Part shown: piece by piece, positions 1 through 8,543 of the stretch
How positions within the stretch are numbered: the stretch's first letter is position 1
How the letters are laid out: each line of letters starts with the position of its first letter
Source: Sneathiella sp. HT1-7
GTDB lineage: Bacteria; Pseudomonadota; Alphaproteobacteria; Sneathiellales; Sneathiellaceae
Direction of reading: 5' to 3'
Length of the DNA: 64,000 bases
Assembly: GCF_020731145.1 (NCBI RefSeq)
Contig: NZ_JAJFZN010000002.1
Coordinates: 496,001 to 560,000, forward strand
The notes under the pieces: generated by a model
What the model was told of the DNA's origin: nothing
What the model saw: the letters and a program-made list of their open reading frames with translations, nothing else
The model's database searches: none
Position numbers and translations under genes: made by a program

Positions 1-854
1 GCAAATTCATATATCTCCTCAATCGTGAGGCCTGTTATCTCGGCGGCCCATTCCGGTGTCCGGGTTTTAAGATGCTCTTCCAGCTCAGCCGCGCCTTTGG
101 TGTATTTTTCCATATAGGCGCGATCAGTCATGCCTTCCGCGAACATGATATGCATGACCGCACAGGCAAGCGCGCCGTCTGTACCGGGCCGGAGGCAGAG
201 ATGCATGTCGGCGGTTGCCGCCGTCGGATTGCGATAGGGGTCGATGACGACAATCTTCGCCCCTCTCTCTTTGCGGGCGCGGGTCGCATGGGTCATCACA
301 TTGACTTGGGTGTGAACAGCATTAGTCCCCCAGATGACCACAAGATCGGATTTTGCCATTTCTCTTGGATCGGTCCCGTGCAGCGATCCGGTTCCAACAT
401 TCCAGCCGGTCCAGGCCAGCATGGTGCAGATTGTGGACTGCTGCCGCGAATATTTTTTGACATGGCGCAGCCGGTTGATCCCGTCCCGTTGCACAAGCCC
501 CATTGTTCCCGCATAATAGTAGGGCCAAATGGTTTCGCTGCCATACTCGGCTTCGCGTTTCAGGAACGCATCTGCTACTTCATCAAGGGCGTCGTCCCAG
601 CTGATTTGTTGCCATTCGCCGCTGCCTTTCGGGCCAACCCGACGCATGGGATGCATCAGACGGTCGGGATGATGGGTCCGCTCTGTATAGCGGGCGACCT
701 TCGCGCAGATTACGCCGGCGGTGTATGTGTTGTCTTCCGCGCCGCGTACCCGGCCGATTTGCTGCGGTCCCAGCCGTTCAATCTCCAACGCGCATGTGGA
801 CGGGCAGTCATGCGGACAGGCGGAGGGGAGAATTTCTGGAGCAATGCTTGTCAT
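1..854 (-). CDS. Molybdopterin-dependent oxidoreductase, 5' part only
   Basis: The first 284 codons of a DMSO-reductase-superfamily enzyme; the rest runs off the left edge. Translation of the minus strand from the ATG at 854 gives an N-terminal 4Fe-4S site (C-x3-C-x3-C around residues 13-21, then a fourth Cys in GVICAKV near 50), followed by the molybdopterin domain (TDPREMAKSDLVVIWG, then VVIDPYRNPTA near 220). These enzymes move electrons or oxygen to or from small substrates through a bis-MGD cofactor. There is no Tat signal at the N-terminus, so it is probably cytoplasmic, as in formate-dehydrogenase/nitrate-reductase-like or thiosulfate-reductase-like members. The substrate cannot be told from this part. 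A long frame on the opposite strand is its shadow. Confidence 0.9.
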   Translation of the reverse strand, partial: MTSIAPEILPSACPHDCPSTCALEIERLGPQQIGRVRGAEDNTYTAGVICAKVARYTERTHHPDRLMHPMRRVGPKGSGEWQQISWDDALDEVADAFLKREAEYGSETIWPYYYAGTMGLVQRDGINRLRHVKKYSRQQSTICTMLAWTGWNVGTGSLHGTDPREMAKSDLVVIWGTNAVHTQVNVMTHATRARKERGAKIVVIDPYRNPTAATADMHLCLRPGTDGALACAVMHIMFAEGMTDRAYMEKYTKGAAELEEHLKTRTPEWAAEITGLTIEEIYEF

Positions 855-1049
855 GGGCTGCTTTTCTTTAGTTTTTGCTTTGGCGGTAGGCGTTTTTTGC
901 GATCGATGGTTGGCAGATAGATTAGTGAGATATTGAAAGCGCTGCAATCCATGGCGATGAAAAAGGTGATTTTTTGGTGAATAGGCTGGAATTGGCGGGT
1001 CGGGCAAGATATATCGGGGCGTGGGATAACCCGGTGAAAGCACAGATAT

Positions 1050-1787
1050 TTGAAGTTATTTAAGAAAATACTGAAAAGCAACGGCGCCAAGGCTGTGATC
1101 AGCCTGTTGGCGGCGGGTTATATCTGGCTTGTCCACCGCACCAGTCACTGGGAGGTTATCAATGGGCAGGCACCGCACGCCCTGATGAGCGAAGGCAAAC
1201 CCTTTATCCTTGCCTTCTGGCATGGTCGCCTGTTGATGATGCCGATCTCCGTTCAGCGCAAGACGCCGGTTCATGTCATGATCTCCCACCATGGCGATGG
1301 GGAGATTATCGCCCGCACGATTAAGCATTGGGGACAGGAGAGTATAAGAGGGTCCGCGACAAAGGGTGCGGCGGCTGCGGTTAAGCAGATGCTGAAGATC
1401 CTGAAAAAGGGGGAGGTGGCGGTTATTACTCCGGACGGGCCGCGCGGGCCACGTATGCGCGCGCAGGAGGGAGTCGTTCGTCTTGCGGCCATGTCCGGTT
1501 TGCCGGTCTATCCGGTTAGCTTCTCAACCACGCGGGGTAGAATACTTGGTAGCTGGGATCGCTTTCTCCTCGCCGCGCCGTTCAGCCGGGGCGTTGTTAT
1601 CTGGGGTGATGGGGTCGAGGTACCACGGAGAGATGAAAACGGTGCCTATCAGCAGGCGCGCGATGCAATTGAGAACAGCCTCAACGAAATTACTCATGCT
1701 GCAGATAAGGCCTGCGGGCGGGAGCCAGTCGCTCCGGAATCTCGTGATAAGCCCGTGAAGCCGCATAAGAAGACAGCAGAACTCTGA
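1050..1787 (+). CDS. DUF374 lysophospholipid acyltransferase-like protein
   Basis: A 245-residue protein of the DUF374 family, related to the PlsC/LPLAT acyltransferases. Visible motifs are FWHGRLLMMP near 55, the catalytic-type HHGDGE near 77, and TPDGPRGPRM near 127, which matches the family's substrate-binding block. A hydrophobic segment near residues 14-28 suggests a membrane-associated protein. The only usable start in frame is TTG at 1050, because a stop lies just upstream; the ribosome site is weak. It overlaps waaA by one base (TGATG-type junction), and this gene order before waaA is common in Alphaproteobacteria. It probably acts on a lipid A or other envelope lipid; the actual acyl acceptor is not known. 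The last ~30 residues are basic and probably flexible. Confidence 0.85.
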   Translation: MKLFKKILKSNGAKAVISLLAAGYIWLVHRTSHWEVINGQAPHALMSEGKPFILAFWHGRLLMMPISVQRKTPVHVMISHHGDGEIIARTIKHWGQESIRGSATKGAAAAVKQMLKILKKGEVAVITPDGPRGPRMRAQEGVVRLAAMSGLPVYPVSFSTTRGRILGSWDRFLLAAPFSRGVVIWGDGVEVPRRDENGAYQQARDAIENSLNEITHAADKACGREPVAPESRDKPVKPHKKTAEL

Positions 1788-3058
1788 TGCAGATGGCCCT
1801 CTATAATGGCCTGCTGTGGATTGGCACGCCGATCCTCAACCGGCATTTGAAAAAGCGACTCGCGGTGGGCAAAGAAGACCCGGAGCGGTTCCCGGAACGC
1901 TTGGGGAATGCTTCTCGCACGCGACCGGAAGGGCAGCTCATCTGGATACATGCCGCGTCCGTTGGGGAGTCGGTTTCGGCTCTGTCGCTGATTGACGGGC
2001 TGTTGAAGCGGTCGCCTGAGCGGCATATTCTGGTAACGACCGGCACCCGCACTTCGGCGGAGATTATGGCGAACCGCCTGCCGGATCGTGCCATTCACCA
2101 GTATGTCCCGATTGACAAGAAAGACGCGGTGCAACGGTTCCTTGATCACTGGCGACCGGACATGGCAATCTGGATGGAGTCGGAAATCTGGCCCAATCTG
2201 ATCGTTGAAAGTGCCGGTCGCGGGATTCCGATGATGATGGCAAATGCGCGGATCACGGAAAAGTCCTATCGAACCTGGCGGAAATCTTTCGGCTTCTCGA
2301 GAAAACTGCTCGGCTGTTTTCGCTTTTGTTCTGCCCAATCGGAAGAAACCGCCGCGTGGCTGCGCGATCTTGGGGCGAATTCTGTGGAATGTTTTGGTAA
2401 CCTCAAATTTGCCGCTGAACCCTTGCCGGTTGATCCTGAGGCGATTGAAAGCATGGAGGTCGCGGTTGGAGCCAGACCGCTTTGGCTTGCAGCTAGTACC
2501 CACCGGGGGGAAGAAACGTTCATCCTCTCGGCAAATTGTCGGCTTTTGGAGACATATCCGCACCTGCTAACCTTGATTGTCCCGCGCCATCCCGAACGAG
2601 GCGCGGAAGTGGCGGCGCTCGCGGTGGAGCAGGGGATTGCGGTGGTGCAGCGGTCCGATGGCAATACAATTGAGGCTGGAACTCAAGTTTATATTGCGGA
2701 CACCATTGGAGAGCTTGGCCTTTTTTATCGGATTGCACCGATTGTCTTTATCGGTGGATCGTTAGTGCCGACGGGCGGGCAGAACCCGCTGGAGGCAGCG
2801 CGACTTGATTGTGCGTTGCTGCACGGGCCGCATATGGATAATTTCACTGATGTAATGCAGAGTTTCGATAAGCATGATGCGAGCCTGACTGTCACAGATG
2901 CTCAAACACTGGCAAAATCCGTTGGCGATTTGTTAGGCGATCCAGCGCTACGGGCGGAGATGGTAATCCGCGCGGGCAAGGTTGTCGCGGGCGGCACTGA
3001 AACACTGCAGAAGACGCTCGCCAGGATCGAAGATCTCCTCGCGGGAGGGATGCAATGA
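1787..3058 (+). CDS. waaA: 3-deoxy-D-manno-octulosonic acid (Kdo) transferase
   Basis: A 423-residue GT30 glycosyltransferase that adds Kdo from CMP-Kdo to the lipid A precursor at the inner face of the cytoplasmic membrane. The first residues give a short membrane anchor; the N-terminal domain has WIHAASVGE near 46, with the acceptor-activating Glu, and WMESEIWPNL near 128; the C-terminal nucleotide-binding domain has IVPRHPERG near 263 and GGSLVPTGGQNPLEAA near 323, all hallmarks of WaaA. The ATG overlaps the DUF374 stop and its own end overlaps lpxK by four bases (ATGA), so the three genes are translationally coupled. Length is usual for the family. Confidence 0.97.
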   Translation: MQMALYNGLLWIGTPILNRHLKKRLAVGKEDPERFPERLGNASRTRPEGQLIWIHAASVGESVSALSLIDGLLKRSPERHILVTTGTRTSAEIMANRLPDRAIHQYVPIDKKDAVQRFLDHWRPDMAIWMESEIWPNLIVESAGRGIPMMMANARITEKSYRTWRKSFGFSRKLLGCFRFCSAQSEETAAWLRDLGANSVECFGNLKFAAEPLPVDPEAIESMEVAVGARPLWLAASTHRGEETFILSANCRLLETYPHLLTLIVPRHPERGAEVAALAVEQGIAVVQRSDGNTIEAGTQVYIADTIGELGLFYRIAPIVFIGGSLVPTGGQNPLEAARLDCALLHGPHMDNFTDVMQSFDKHDASLTVTDAQTLAKSVGDLLGDPALRAEMVIRAGKVVAGGTETLQKTLARIEDLLAGGMQ

Positions 3059-4038
3059 AAACGCCCCAGTTCTGGCAGCGCGATAGCAAAAGTTTGCTTC
3101 CCGATCTTTTGACGCCGGTTGCCTGGCTATATGGAGGGATCAGCCGTTGTCACCGTGCTTCGCAAAAGTCAGCACAGGTTTCCGCGCCGGTAATCTGTGT
3201 CGGCAATGTGGTGGCCGGGGGCGCGGGAAAGACACCGGTTGCCATCGCTGTCGCTCGGCTGTTTCTGGCTGAAGGGAAGAGACCGCACTTTCTGACACGG
3301 GGATATGGCGGAAGCCTGATGGGCCCTATCCGTGTTGTGCTCGATGTGCATACATTTCAAGAGGTGGGGGATGAGCCTTTGATCCTTGCCGAGACAGCAC
3401 CGACATGGGTTGCTAAGGACAGGGTTGCTGGTGCGCGTGCCGCGGCGGAGGCAGGGGCGGATGTGATTATCATGGATGACGGTTTTCAGAACCCGACGCT
3501 TGAAAAGGATTTCTCGCTCCTCGTGTTGGATGCAGAGTATGGCGTAGGGAACGGGCGATTGATTCCTGCGGGGCCGCTTCGGGAAACCCTTGCTGCGGGG
3601 CTTTGTCGAGCCGACGCAGTTATCCTTGTTGGCGAAAATCCAGATAATAACTTAAAAAACCAATTAAATAATATAAAACCGGTGTTTAAGTCTAGATTAG
3701 TTCCGCGTGAATCCATCGATGGGATCAGCGGAGAGAAGGTGGTTGCCTTTGCCGGTATCGGCCGCCCTGAGAAATTTTTTCAGAGCCTTAAAGACGCTGG
3801 ATGTGGATTAATAAATCACTTTAGCTATGCCGATCATCATATTTATAAAAAAGAAGAAATTATGAGTATGGTTGAGGCGGCAGCGACGGAAAATGCGGCT
3901 CTGGTTACGACCCGAAAGGACTATGTCAGGCTGTCGCTAGAGGCAAAGATGATGGTTACCGTTTTTGATGTTGATATGACTTTTGCTGCGCCGGATAAAC
4001 TGAAAACTCTTCTACTTTCGGTTCTGAAGAAAGGGTAG
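3055..4038 (+). CDS. lpxK: Tetraacyldisaccharide 4'-kinase
   Basis: A 327-residue LpxK, the membrane-bound P-loop kinase that phosphorylates the 4' position of the tetraacyldisaccharide to make lipid IVA. The Walker A segment is GNVVAGGAGKTPVA (near 51-64), with the typical FLTRGYGG near 79 and the IIMDDGFQNPTL block near 139. The start ATG lies inside the end of waaA (ATGA overlap). Two stretches inside the gene, about 3640-3700 and 3800-3870, are clearly richer in A/T than the neighbours and encode Asn/Lys-rich segments; the reading frame stays intact and the family motifs lie outside them. The next gene starts 3 bases after the stop. Confidence 0.97.
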   Translation: MKTPQFWQRDSKSLLPDLLTPVAWLYGGISRCHRASQKSAQVSAPVICVGNVVAGGAGKTPVAIAVARLFLAEGKRPHFLTRGYGGSLMGPIRVVLDVHTFQEVGDEPLILAETAPTWVAKDRVAGARAAAEAGADVIIMDDGFQNPTLEKDFSLLVLDAEYGVGNGRLIPAGPLRETLAAGLCRADAVILVGENPDNNLKNQLNNIKPVFKSRLVPRESIDGISGEKVVAFAGIGRPEKFFQSLKDAGCGLINHFSYADHHIYKKEEIMSMVEAAATENAALVTTRKDYVRLSLEAKMMVTVFDVDMTFAAPDKLKTLLLSVLKKG

Positions 4039-4041
4039 TAC

Positions 4042-4911
4042 TTGGAGAAAATTTCCACCAAATATCGCCTGGAATGGATAGCCGTTAGAATCATGATGGC
4101 TATTTTTCGACTGCTGGGCCGGGATCGGGCCGCTCGTTTTGGCGGCTGGCTGGCCCGTAAAGTAGGTCCGCGCATGCACGTTCACCGTCTTGCACGGGAG
4201 AATATGAAAATGGCTCTTCCTGGCATGACAGACCGTGATGTTGAGAAAAATCTTTTCAGTATGTGGGACAATCTTGGCCGAAATGTCGGGGAGATTCCGT
4301 TTAACCGGGAAATTCTTGATGATACGGAAGCTGTTGAGATTGTCGGGGAGGAATATTTGACCGCTCATGTCGAAAATGGCAAGGCGGCCTTTTTTGTGAC
4401 GGCCCACTATGGCCCCTGGGAACTTGTTGCATTGGTGGGGCGGCGGTTCGGAAAGCGCGCGACTGGTATTTATCGCGCAGCTAACAATCCGCTTGTTGAA
4501 AAATATTTTCAGGAAATGCGCGCCGATCCAAGTTATCGTTTTGTGCCGAAAGGGAATGAAGGCGCGCGCACCATTTTAAAAGCGGCGCGGAACGGCGGGG
4601 CGATTGTCCTTCTCAATGATCAGAAGCTGAATACCGGCGTTGCGGTGCCTTTCTTCGGGCACGAAGCCATGACCGCTCCAGCGGTGGCTGAGATTGCCTG
4701 CAAGATGGATGTGCCCGTTTATCCAATGCGTGCCGAACGGTTGGAGGGCGGGCGCCGCCGCCTGACCATCTATCCCGCGCTTGAAACATCGCGCATGGGC
4801 GACCGGAAAGCGGATGTCTTTGCGCTTTTGAAGGCGATCAATGAGACGTATGAGCAATGGATAACCGAGCGGCCGGACCACTGGTTCTGGGTCCATAACC
4901 GCTGGTCCTGA
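4042..4911 (+). CDS. LpxL/HtrB-type lipid A acyltransferase
   Basis: A 289-residue member of the LpxL/LpxM (HtrB) family, which transfers a secondary acyl chain from acyl-ACP to Kdo2-lipid A. The catalytic H-x4-E motif is HYGPWE near residue 116, followed by GIYRAANNP and the AIVLLNDQ and VPFFGHEAMT blocks typical of the family. An amphipathic or membrane-bound N-terminus (near 14-24) fits an inner-membrane enzyme. The chosen start is TTG at 4042 with an AAAGGG ribosome site eight bases before it; no better start lies near. It closes the lipid A operon and runs tail to tail with the dehydrogenase gene eight bases further on. Which acyl position it fills cannot be read from sequence. Confidence 0.92.
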   Translation: MEKISTKYRLEWIAVRIMMAIFRLLGRDRAARFGGWLARKVGPRMHVHRLARENMKMALPGMTDRDVEKNLFSMWDNLGRNVGEIPFNREILDDTEAVEIVGEEYLTAHVENGKAAFFVTAHYGPWELVALVGRRFGKRATGIYRAANNPLVEKYFQEMRADPSYRFVPKGNEGARTILKAARNGGAIVLLNDQKLNTGVAVPFFGHEAMTAPAVAEIACKMDVPVYPMRAERLEGGRRRLTIYPALETSRMGDRKADVFALLKAINETYEQWITERPDHWFWVHNRWS

Positions 4912-4919
4912 ACTGCTTC

Positions 4920-5987
4920 TTAACTTGCGAGAGCGAGCTCAGCCTTTTCATTGCGAACACGTTCTAACCGCTCTAATGCAATTTTATCGGCGATCTCGGC
5001 GGTTGTTACCTTTTCACGCTTTGCCCTCTCGAAAATACTGAGGCATGTGTCATATATGCCTGCGACCTGCTGCATTGCTTTCTCGCGGTCAAACTGCGGT
5101 CCTTCATGGCTGATGATGATGATGCCGCCCGCGTTGATTGCGTAATCCGGTGCATAGAGGATGCCGTTTTCCATAAGCATTTTCGCGTGACGATCTTCTG
5201 CCAGTTGATTATTGGCGGACCCGGCAATAACACGGGCCTTCAACCTGCGGATCGTGTCGTCATTGAGAATGGCGCCAAGCGCGCATGGGGCGAAGACATC
5301 AACTTCCTGATCATAGATCGCATCGAGGGGGACGGCGGTCGCACCGAGATTTTGCACGGCTTTTTCGACAGCGGCTTTATTAAGATCGGTGACAATCAGT
5401 TCAGCGTCGGCCTCCTTTAACAGCTCGCACAGCCCATATCCGACATTGCCAAGACCCTGCACTGCGACTTTAACGCCGGAAAGGTCACTCTTGTTCAGTT
5501 CGAGTTTAACCGCTGCACGCAGGCCATGGAAAACACCCCAAGCTGTCGCGGGAGAGGGGTCGCCACTATTTCCTTCAGTAATTCCAGCAATATGTCGGGT
5601 GGATCGGCGGGCGATTTCAAGATCTGGCACGGTGGTGCCGACATCTTCCGCCGCGATATAGGTGCCGCCCAGTTGACCGACGGCACGACCGAAGGCTTCA
5701 AACAGTTCTGGTGTCTTATCTGTGTGGGCGTTGCCTATGATGACCGACTTGCCGCCGCCAAGATTAACCCCGGCGAGGGAGGATTTATATGTCATTCCGC
5801 GGGAGAGGCGGAGGACATCGGCGATGGCCTCTTCCTCGCTTTTGTAATCCCACATGCGCGTTCCGCCAAGTGCTGGGCCGAGGGTGGTGTCATGAACGGC
5901 GATAATTGCCTTTAGCCCCGACTTCTGATCATGGAAAAACAGAACATCTTCGTGATTGTCGAACTCTTTCGCAGAAAATACTGTCAT
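4920..5987 (-). CDS. Leucine dehydrogenase-like amino acid dehydrogenase
   Basis: A 355-residue member of the Glu/Leu/Phe/Val dehydrogenase family, closest in layout to leucine dehydrogenase. It would deaminate a branched-chain amino acid to the 2-oxo acid with NAD. The glycine-rich substrate site and catalytic Lys lie in YKSSLAGVNLGGGKSVIIG (near 68-88); GPALGGTRMW near 41 precedes it; the NAD fold starts at VAVQGLGNVGYGL near 173. I chose the ATG at 5987, with a GGGG ribosome site ten bases upstream; a TTG four codons earlier is less likely. It stands alone, with a 220-bp upstream region that carries a long inverted repeat (6097-6189). Valine or phenylalanine dehydrogenase activity cannot be excluded. 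Confidence 0.9.
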   Translation of the reverse strand: MTVFSAKEFDNHEDVLFFHDQKSGLKAIIAVHDTTLGPALGGTRMWDYKSEEEAIADVLRLSRGMTYKSSLAGVNLGGGKSVIIGNAHTDKTPELFEAFGRAVGQLGGTYIAAEDVGTTVPDLEIARRSTRHIAGITEGNSGDPSPATAWGVFHGLRAAVKLELNKSDLSGVKVAVQGLGNVGYGLCELLKEADAELIVTDLNKAAVEKAVQNLGATAVPLDAIYDQEVDVFAPCALGAILNDDTIRRLKARVIAGSANNQLAEDRHAKMLMENGILYAPDYAINAGGIIIISHEGPQFDREKAMQQVAGIYDTCLSIFERAKREKVTTAEIADKIALERLERVRNEKAELALAS

Positions 5988-6096
5988 TACAAGCCCCAAA
6001 AAATATTTAGCTAATATAGCGTTCTAAGCTTGATATTTTCTTAAATTTGCACGAAATCAATTCAAATTTTGCCCATATTGAAAGTTCGCAGCATCC

Positions 6097-6189
6097 TTGC
6101 GCCAAATTCGGGAAAGGATTTGCAAAATTTCCACCTGAAGCATGGAAAAGAAATAAATAATCTGCCCTGATAACGCTGATTTGGCGCAA
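6097..6189. repeat. Widely spaced 10-bp inverted repeat
   Basis: TTGCGCCAAA at 6097-6106 and its exact reverse complement TTTGGCGCAA at 6180-6189, 73 bases apart, in the intergenic region upstream of the leucine-dehydrogenase-like gene. The spacing is about seven helical turns, so two dimers of one regulator bound at both sites could loop the DNA. This is inference; no regulator is identified. Confidence 0.4.
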
Positions 6190-6208
6190 AATCGCCTATT
6201 CAGGCGCT

Positions 6209-7318
6209 TCACAATCGCTCAGTTTGATCGAGCATTTCCATTACAGCCTCTCCAATTCGCAAGCTGGCGGTTAGTCCGGGACTTTCCATTCCAAAGAGAT
6301 TAACCAGCCCCGGAATATTGTGATTCTGCTCGCCAGATAAGACAAAATCGGCGGCGGCGCCGTCCGGGGTCTGAACTTTCGGGCGAATGCCGGAATAGGC
6401 TGGGATCAAGCTGTCATCGGGCAGCGCCGGGAAATATCGGCGGATCGCTTCATAAAAATCTGTGCAGCGGGCAGGATCAACTTCATAGTCGATTTGGTCG
6501 ATCCATTCCTGATCGGGTCCAAACCGGATTTGCCCTGCAAGATCAAGAGTCACATGAATACCGAGGCTCGCCGTATTTGGCACCGGATATATGAGATGCG
6601 AGAAGGGCGCGCGCGCTGTCATGGTGAAATAGCTGCCCTTGGTCAGATAGCGCGTGGGAATATGTGCCGGCGCAAGGCCTGAAATACTCGCGGCGATCTC
6701 TTGCGCAGAGAGCCCCGCCGAATTAATCAGGTTACGGCATTGAACAGTTGTCCCATCTGCAGTGACTGCGAACCCTTCCTTCGTTCTTTCGGCCGTCTCG
6801 AACGGCGTGTTATAGGCAATGGCGCTGCCGTTATCCTCTATCTCCCCCACATAGGCGAGCATGAGCTGGTGACTGTCGATAATCCCGGTGGACGGGGAGA
6901 GAAGGGCGGCTGCGCAGTTGAGCGTAGGTTCCATCTTTATGGCCGCATCCTGCGAAAGATATTCTATGTCATCAACGTCATTGGCGGCCGCCTTCGCCGC
7001 CAGAGAATCGAGGGTTTCCAGCTCCGCCTCCGACGTGGCGACTATCAGCTTGCCGCATCGCTGATGTGGGATATGGCGGGCTACGCAATAGTCATAAAGC
7101 CGCTTCTTCCCTTCGACACAAAAGCGCGCCTTCAGGCTGTCTTTAGGATAGTAGATACCCGCGTGGATAACCTCGCTGTTACGCGACGACGTTTCCTCCC
7201 CGAAATGCGCTGATCTTTCCAAAACAAGCACGTCACGGCCCGCTACCGCAAGGGTCCGGGCGATGGCGAGGCCGATAACGCCGGCGCCAATTACGATATT
7301 TTCAACATCCAAAGACAT
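6209..7318 (-). CDS. L-2-hydroxyglutarate oxidase-like FAD oxidoreductase
   Basis: A 369-residue DAO-superfamily flavoprotein most like the L-2-hydroxyglutarate dehydrogenase/oxidase (LhgO/LhgD) group. The FAD-binding dinucleotide fold is IVIGAGVIGLAIA near residue 8; SRNSEVIHAGIYYPKDSLKA near 45-64 is the family block that carries the flavin-proximal His; the C-terminal FAD contact is FGMESPGLTASL near 345. The chosen start is ATG at 7318 with an AGGGA site upstream; an in-frame TTG nine codons earlier is possible but poorer. It is divergent from the DUF3179 gene. Members of this group recover 2-oxoglutarate from L-2-hydroxyglutarate; the exact substrate here is inferred. Confidence 0.85.
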   Translation of the reverse strand: MSLDVENIVIGAGVIGLAIARTLAVAGRDVLVLERSAHFGEETSSRNSEVIHAGIYYPKDSLKARFCVEGKKRLYDYCVARHIPHQRCGKLIVATSEAELETLDSLAAKAAANDVDDIEYLSQDAAIKMEPTLNCAAALLSPSTGIIDSHQLMLAYVGEIEDNGSAIAYNTPFETAERTKEGFAVTADGTTVQCRNLINSAGLSAQEIAASISGLAPAHIPTRYLTKGSYFTMTARAPFSHLIYPVPNTASLGIHVTLDLAGQIRFGPDQEWIDQIDYEVDPARCTDFYEAIRRYFPALPDDSLIPAYSGIRPKVQTPDGAAADFVLSGEQNHNIPGLVNLFGMESPGLTASLRIGEAVMEMLDQTERL

Positions 7319-7394
7319 AGCCGTCCCTAACAGTTTTCCCTTCAATCACAAAGGGTTGATTTTTAAATCTGTGTCAATATTCCTAGAATAAGGC

Positions 7395-8393
7395 ATGCAA
7401 CGAATTTATGCTCTCCTTCTTCTAAGCTTTTTTGCACCACTCCTTGGCGCCGTAGACGCGTCCGCAAATCCAGAGCTATGGGCGAAGTTCTGGCCAGACA
7501 CAGATTTTTCTAAAAGCGACGTGCCATTTGATGAAATTCGAAATGGCGGTGTCCCGAAGGACGGCATTCCGGCAATCGATAACCCGGCGTTCATTCCGGT
7601 TGCCGAGGCCGACCATCTTAAATCGACCGAACCGGTGATTGGTGTCGTAGTGAATGGGGAGGCAAAGGCCTATCCGCTTCAGGTCCTTATCTGGCATGAA
7701 ATTGTGAATGATGAAATTGGCGGTGTTCCAATTGCAGTGACCTTTTGCCCGCTTTGTAATGCGTCACTTGTCTTTGACCGTCGCATAACCCATCCTTCGA
7801 GGGGAGATATGATCCTCGATTTCGGGACAACCGGGAAACTCCGCCATTCTGATCTAGTCATGTACGATCGGCAGACGGAAAGTTGGTGGCAGCAGTTCGT
7901 AGGCCAGGCGATTATCGGGGAACTCACCGGGATGGAGCTGGATATGCTGCCGGTGAGAATCGAATCTTTCGCCAAGTTCAGGGAAAGAATGCCAAATGGT
8001 CAAATTCTTGTTCCGAATGATGAAAATTTTCGTCGTTACGGACTAAATCCGTATCAGCAATATGACAGCGCCTGGCAACCTTTCATGTATAATGGGGACT
8101 TGCCGGAAAATGTTGCGGCGCTTTCGCGGGTCGTTGTTGCCGAAGGGCGCGCCTGGGCGCTCGATTTCCTGCGGCAGGAAAAGCAGATTGAAACTTCCAA
8201 CGGCCTCCTTCTAAAATGGGAGAAAGGGCAGAATTCTGCGCTTGATGCGGGAGTTATCGGGGAGGGGGTTGATATCGGTAATGTAACGGTTCGTCGTCAG
8301 ACGGAGACGGGTTACATTGATATTGTCTATACCGTCGATTTCGCCTTTGCTCATCACGCCTTCCACCCCGATCAGCCGATCGTTCATGAATGA
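7395..8393 (+). CDS. DUF3179 exported protein
   Basis: A 332-residue protein of the DUF3179 family. Residues 1-23 form a signal peptide (hydrophobic LLLLSFFAPLLGAV then an Ala-x-Ala-type end), so the protein is exported. The conserved core reads KAYPLQVLIWHEIVND near 90-105, then TFCPLCNASLVFDR with two cysteines near 118-125, and the TGKLRHSDLVMYDRQTESWW block near 146-165. The function of the family is unknown. It is transcribed alone and divergently from the flavoprotein gene. Confidence 0.85.
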   Translation: MQRIYALLLLSFFAPLLGAVDASANPELWAKFWPDTDFSKSDVPFDEIRNGGVPKDGIPAIDNPAFIPVAEADHLKSTEPVIGVVVNGEAKAYPLQVLIWHEIVNDEIGGVPIAVTFCPLCNASLVFDRRITHPSRGDMILDFGTTGKLRHSDLVMYDRQTESWWQQFVGQAIIGELTGMELDMLPVRIESFAKFRERMPNGQILVPNDENFRRYGLNPYQQYDSAWQPFMYNGDLPENVAALSRVVVAEGRAWALDFLRQEKQIETSNGLLLKWEKGQNSALDAGVIGEGVDIGNVTVRRQTETGYIDIVYTVDFAFAHHAFHPDQPIVHE

Positions 8394-8543
8394 GCGAGAT
8401 TTCCATCTTCCGTCAACTTTTTGTAAATCCGATCTGGATATGATGCTTGTCTTGTACCGGTGGCTGGTTTACTAAATTACCGCATCATATCAGATGTTGG
8501 AAGCTAGTTGGCGGCGGTGAGAATTGCTGGGGGCGAATAAAAC

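Noticed and set aside
72-920. Long plus-strand frame opposite the molybdopterin oxidoreductase
   Set aside because: No domain resemblance; the minus strand gives a clear 4Fe-4S and molybdopterin protein.
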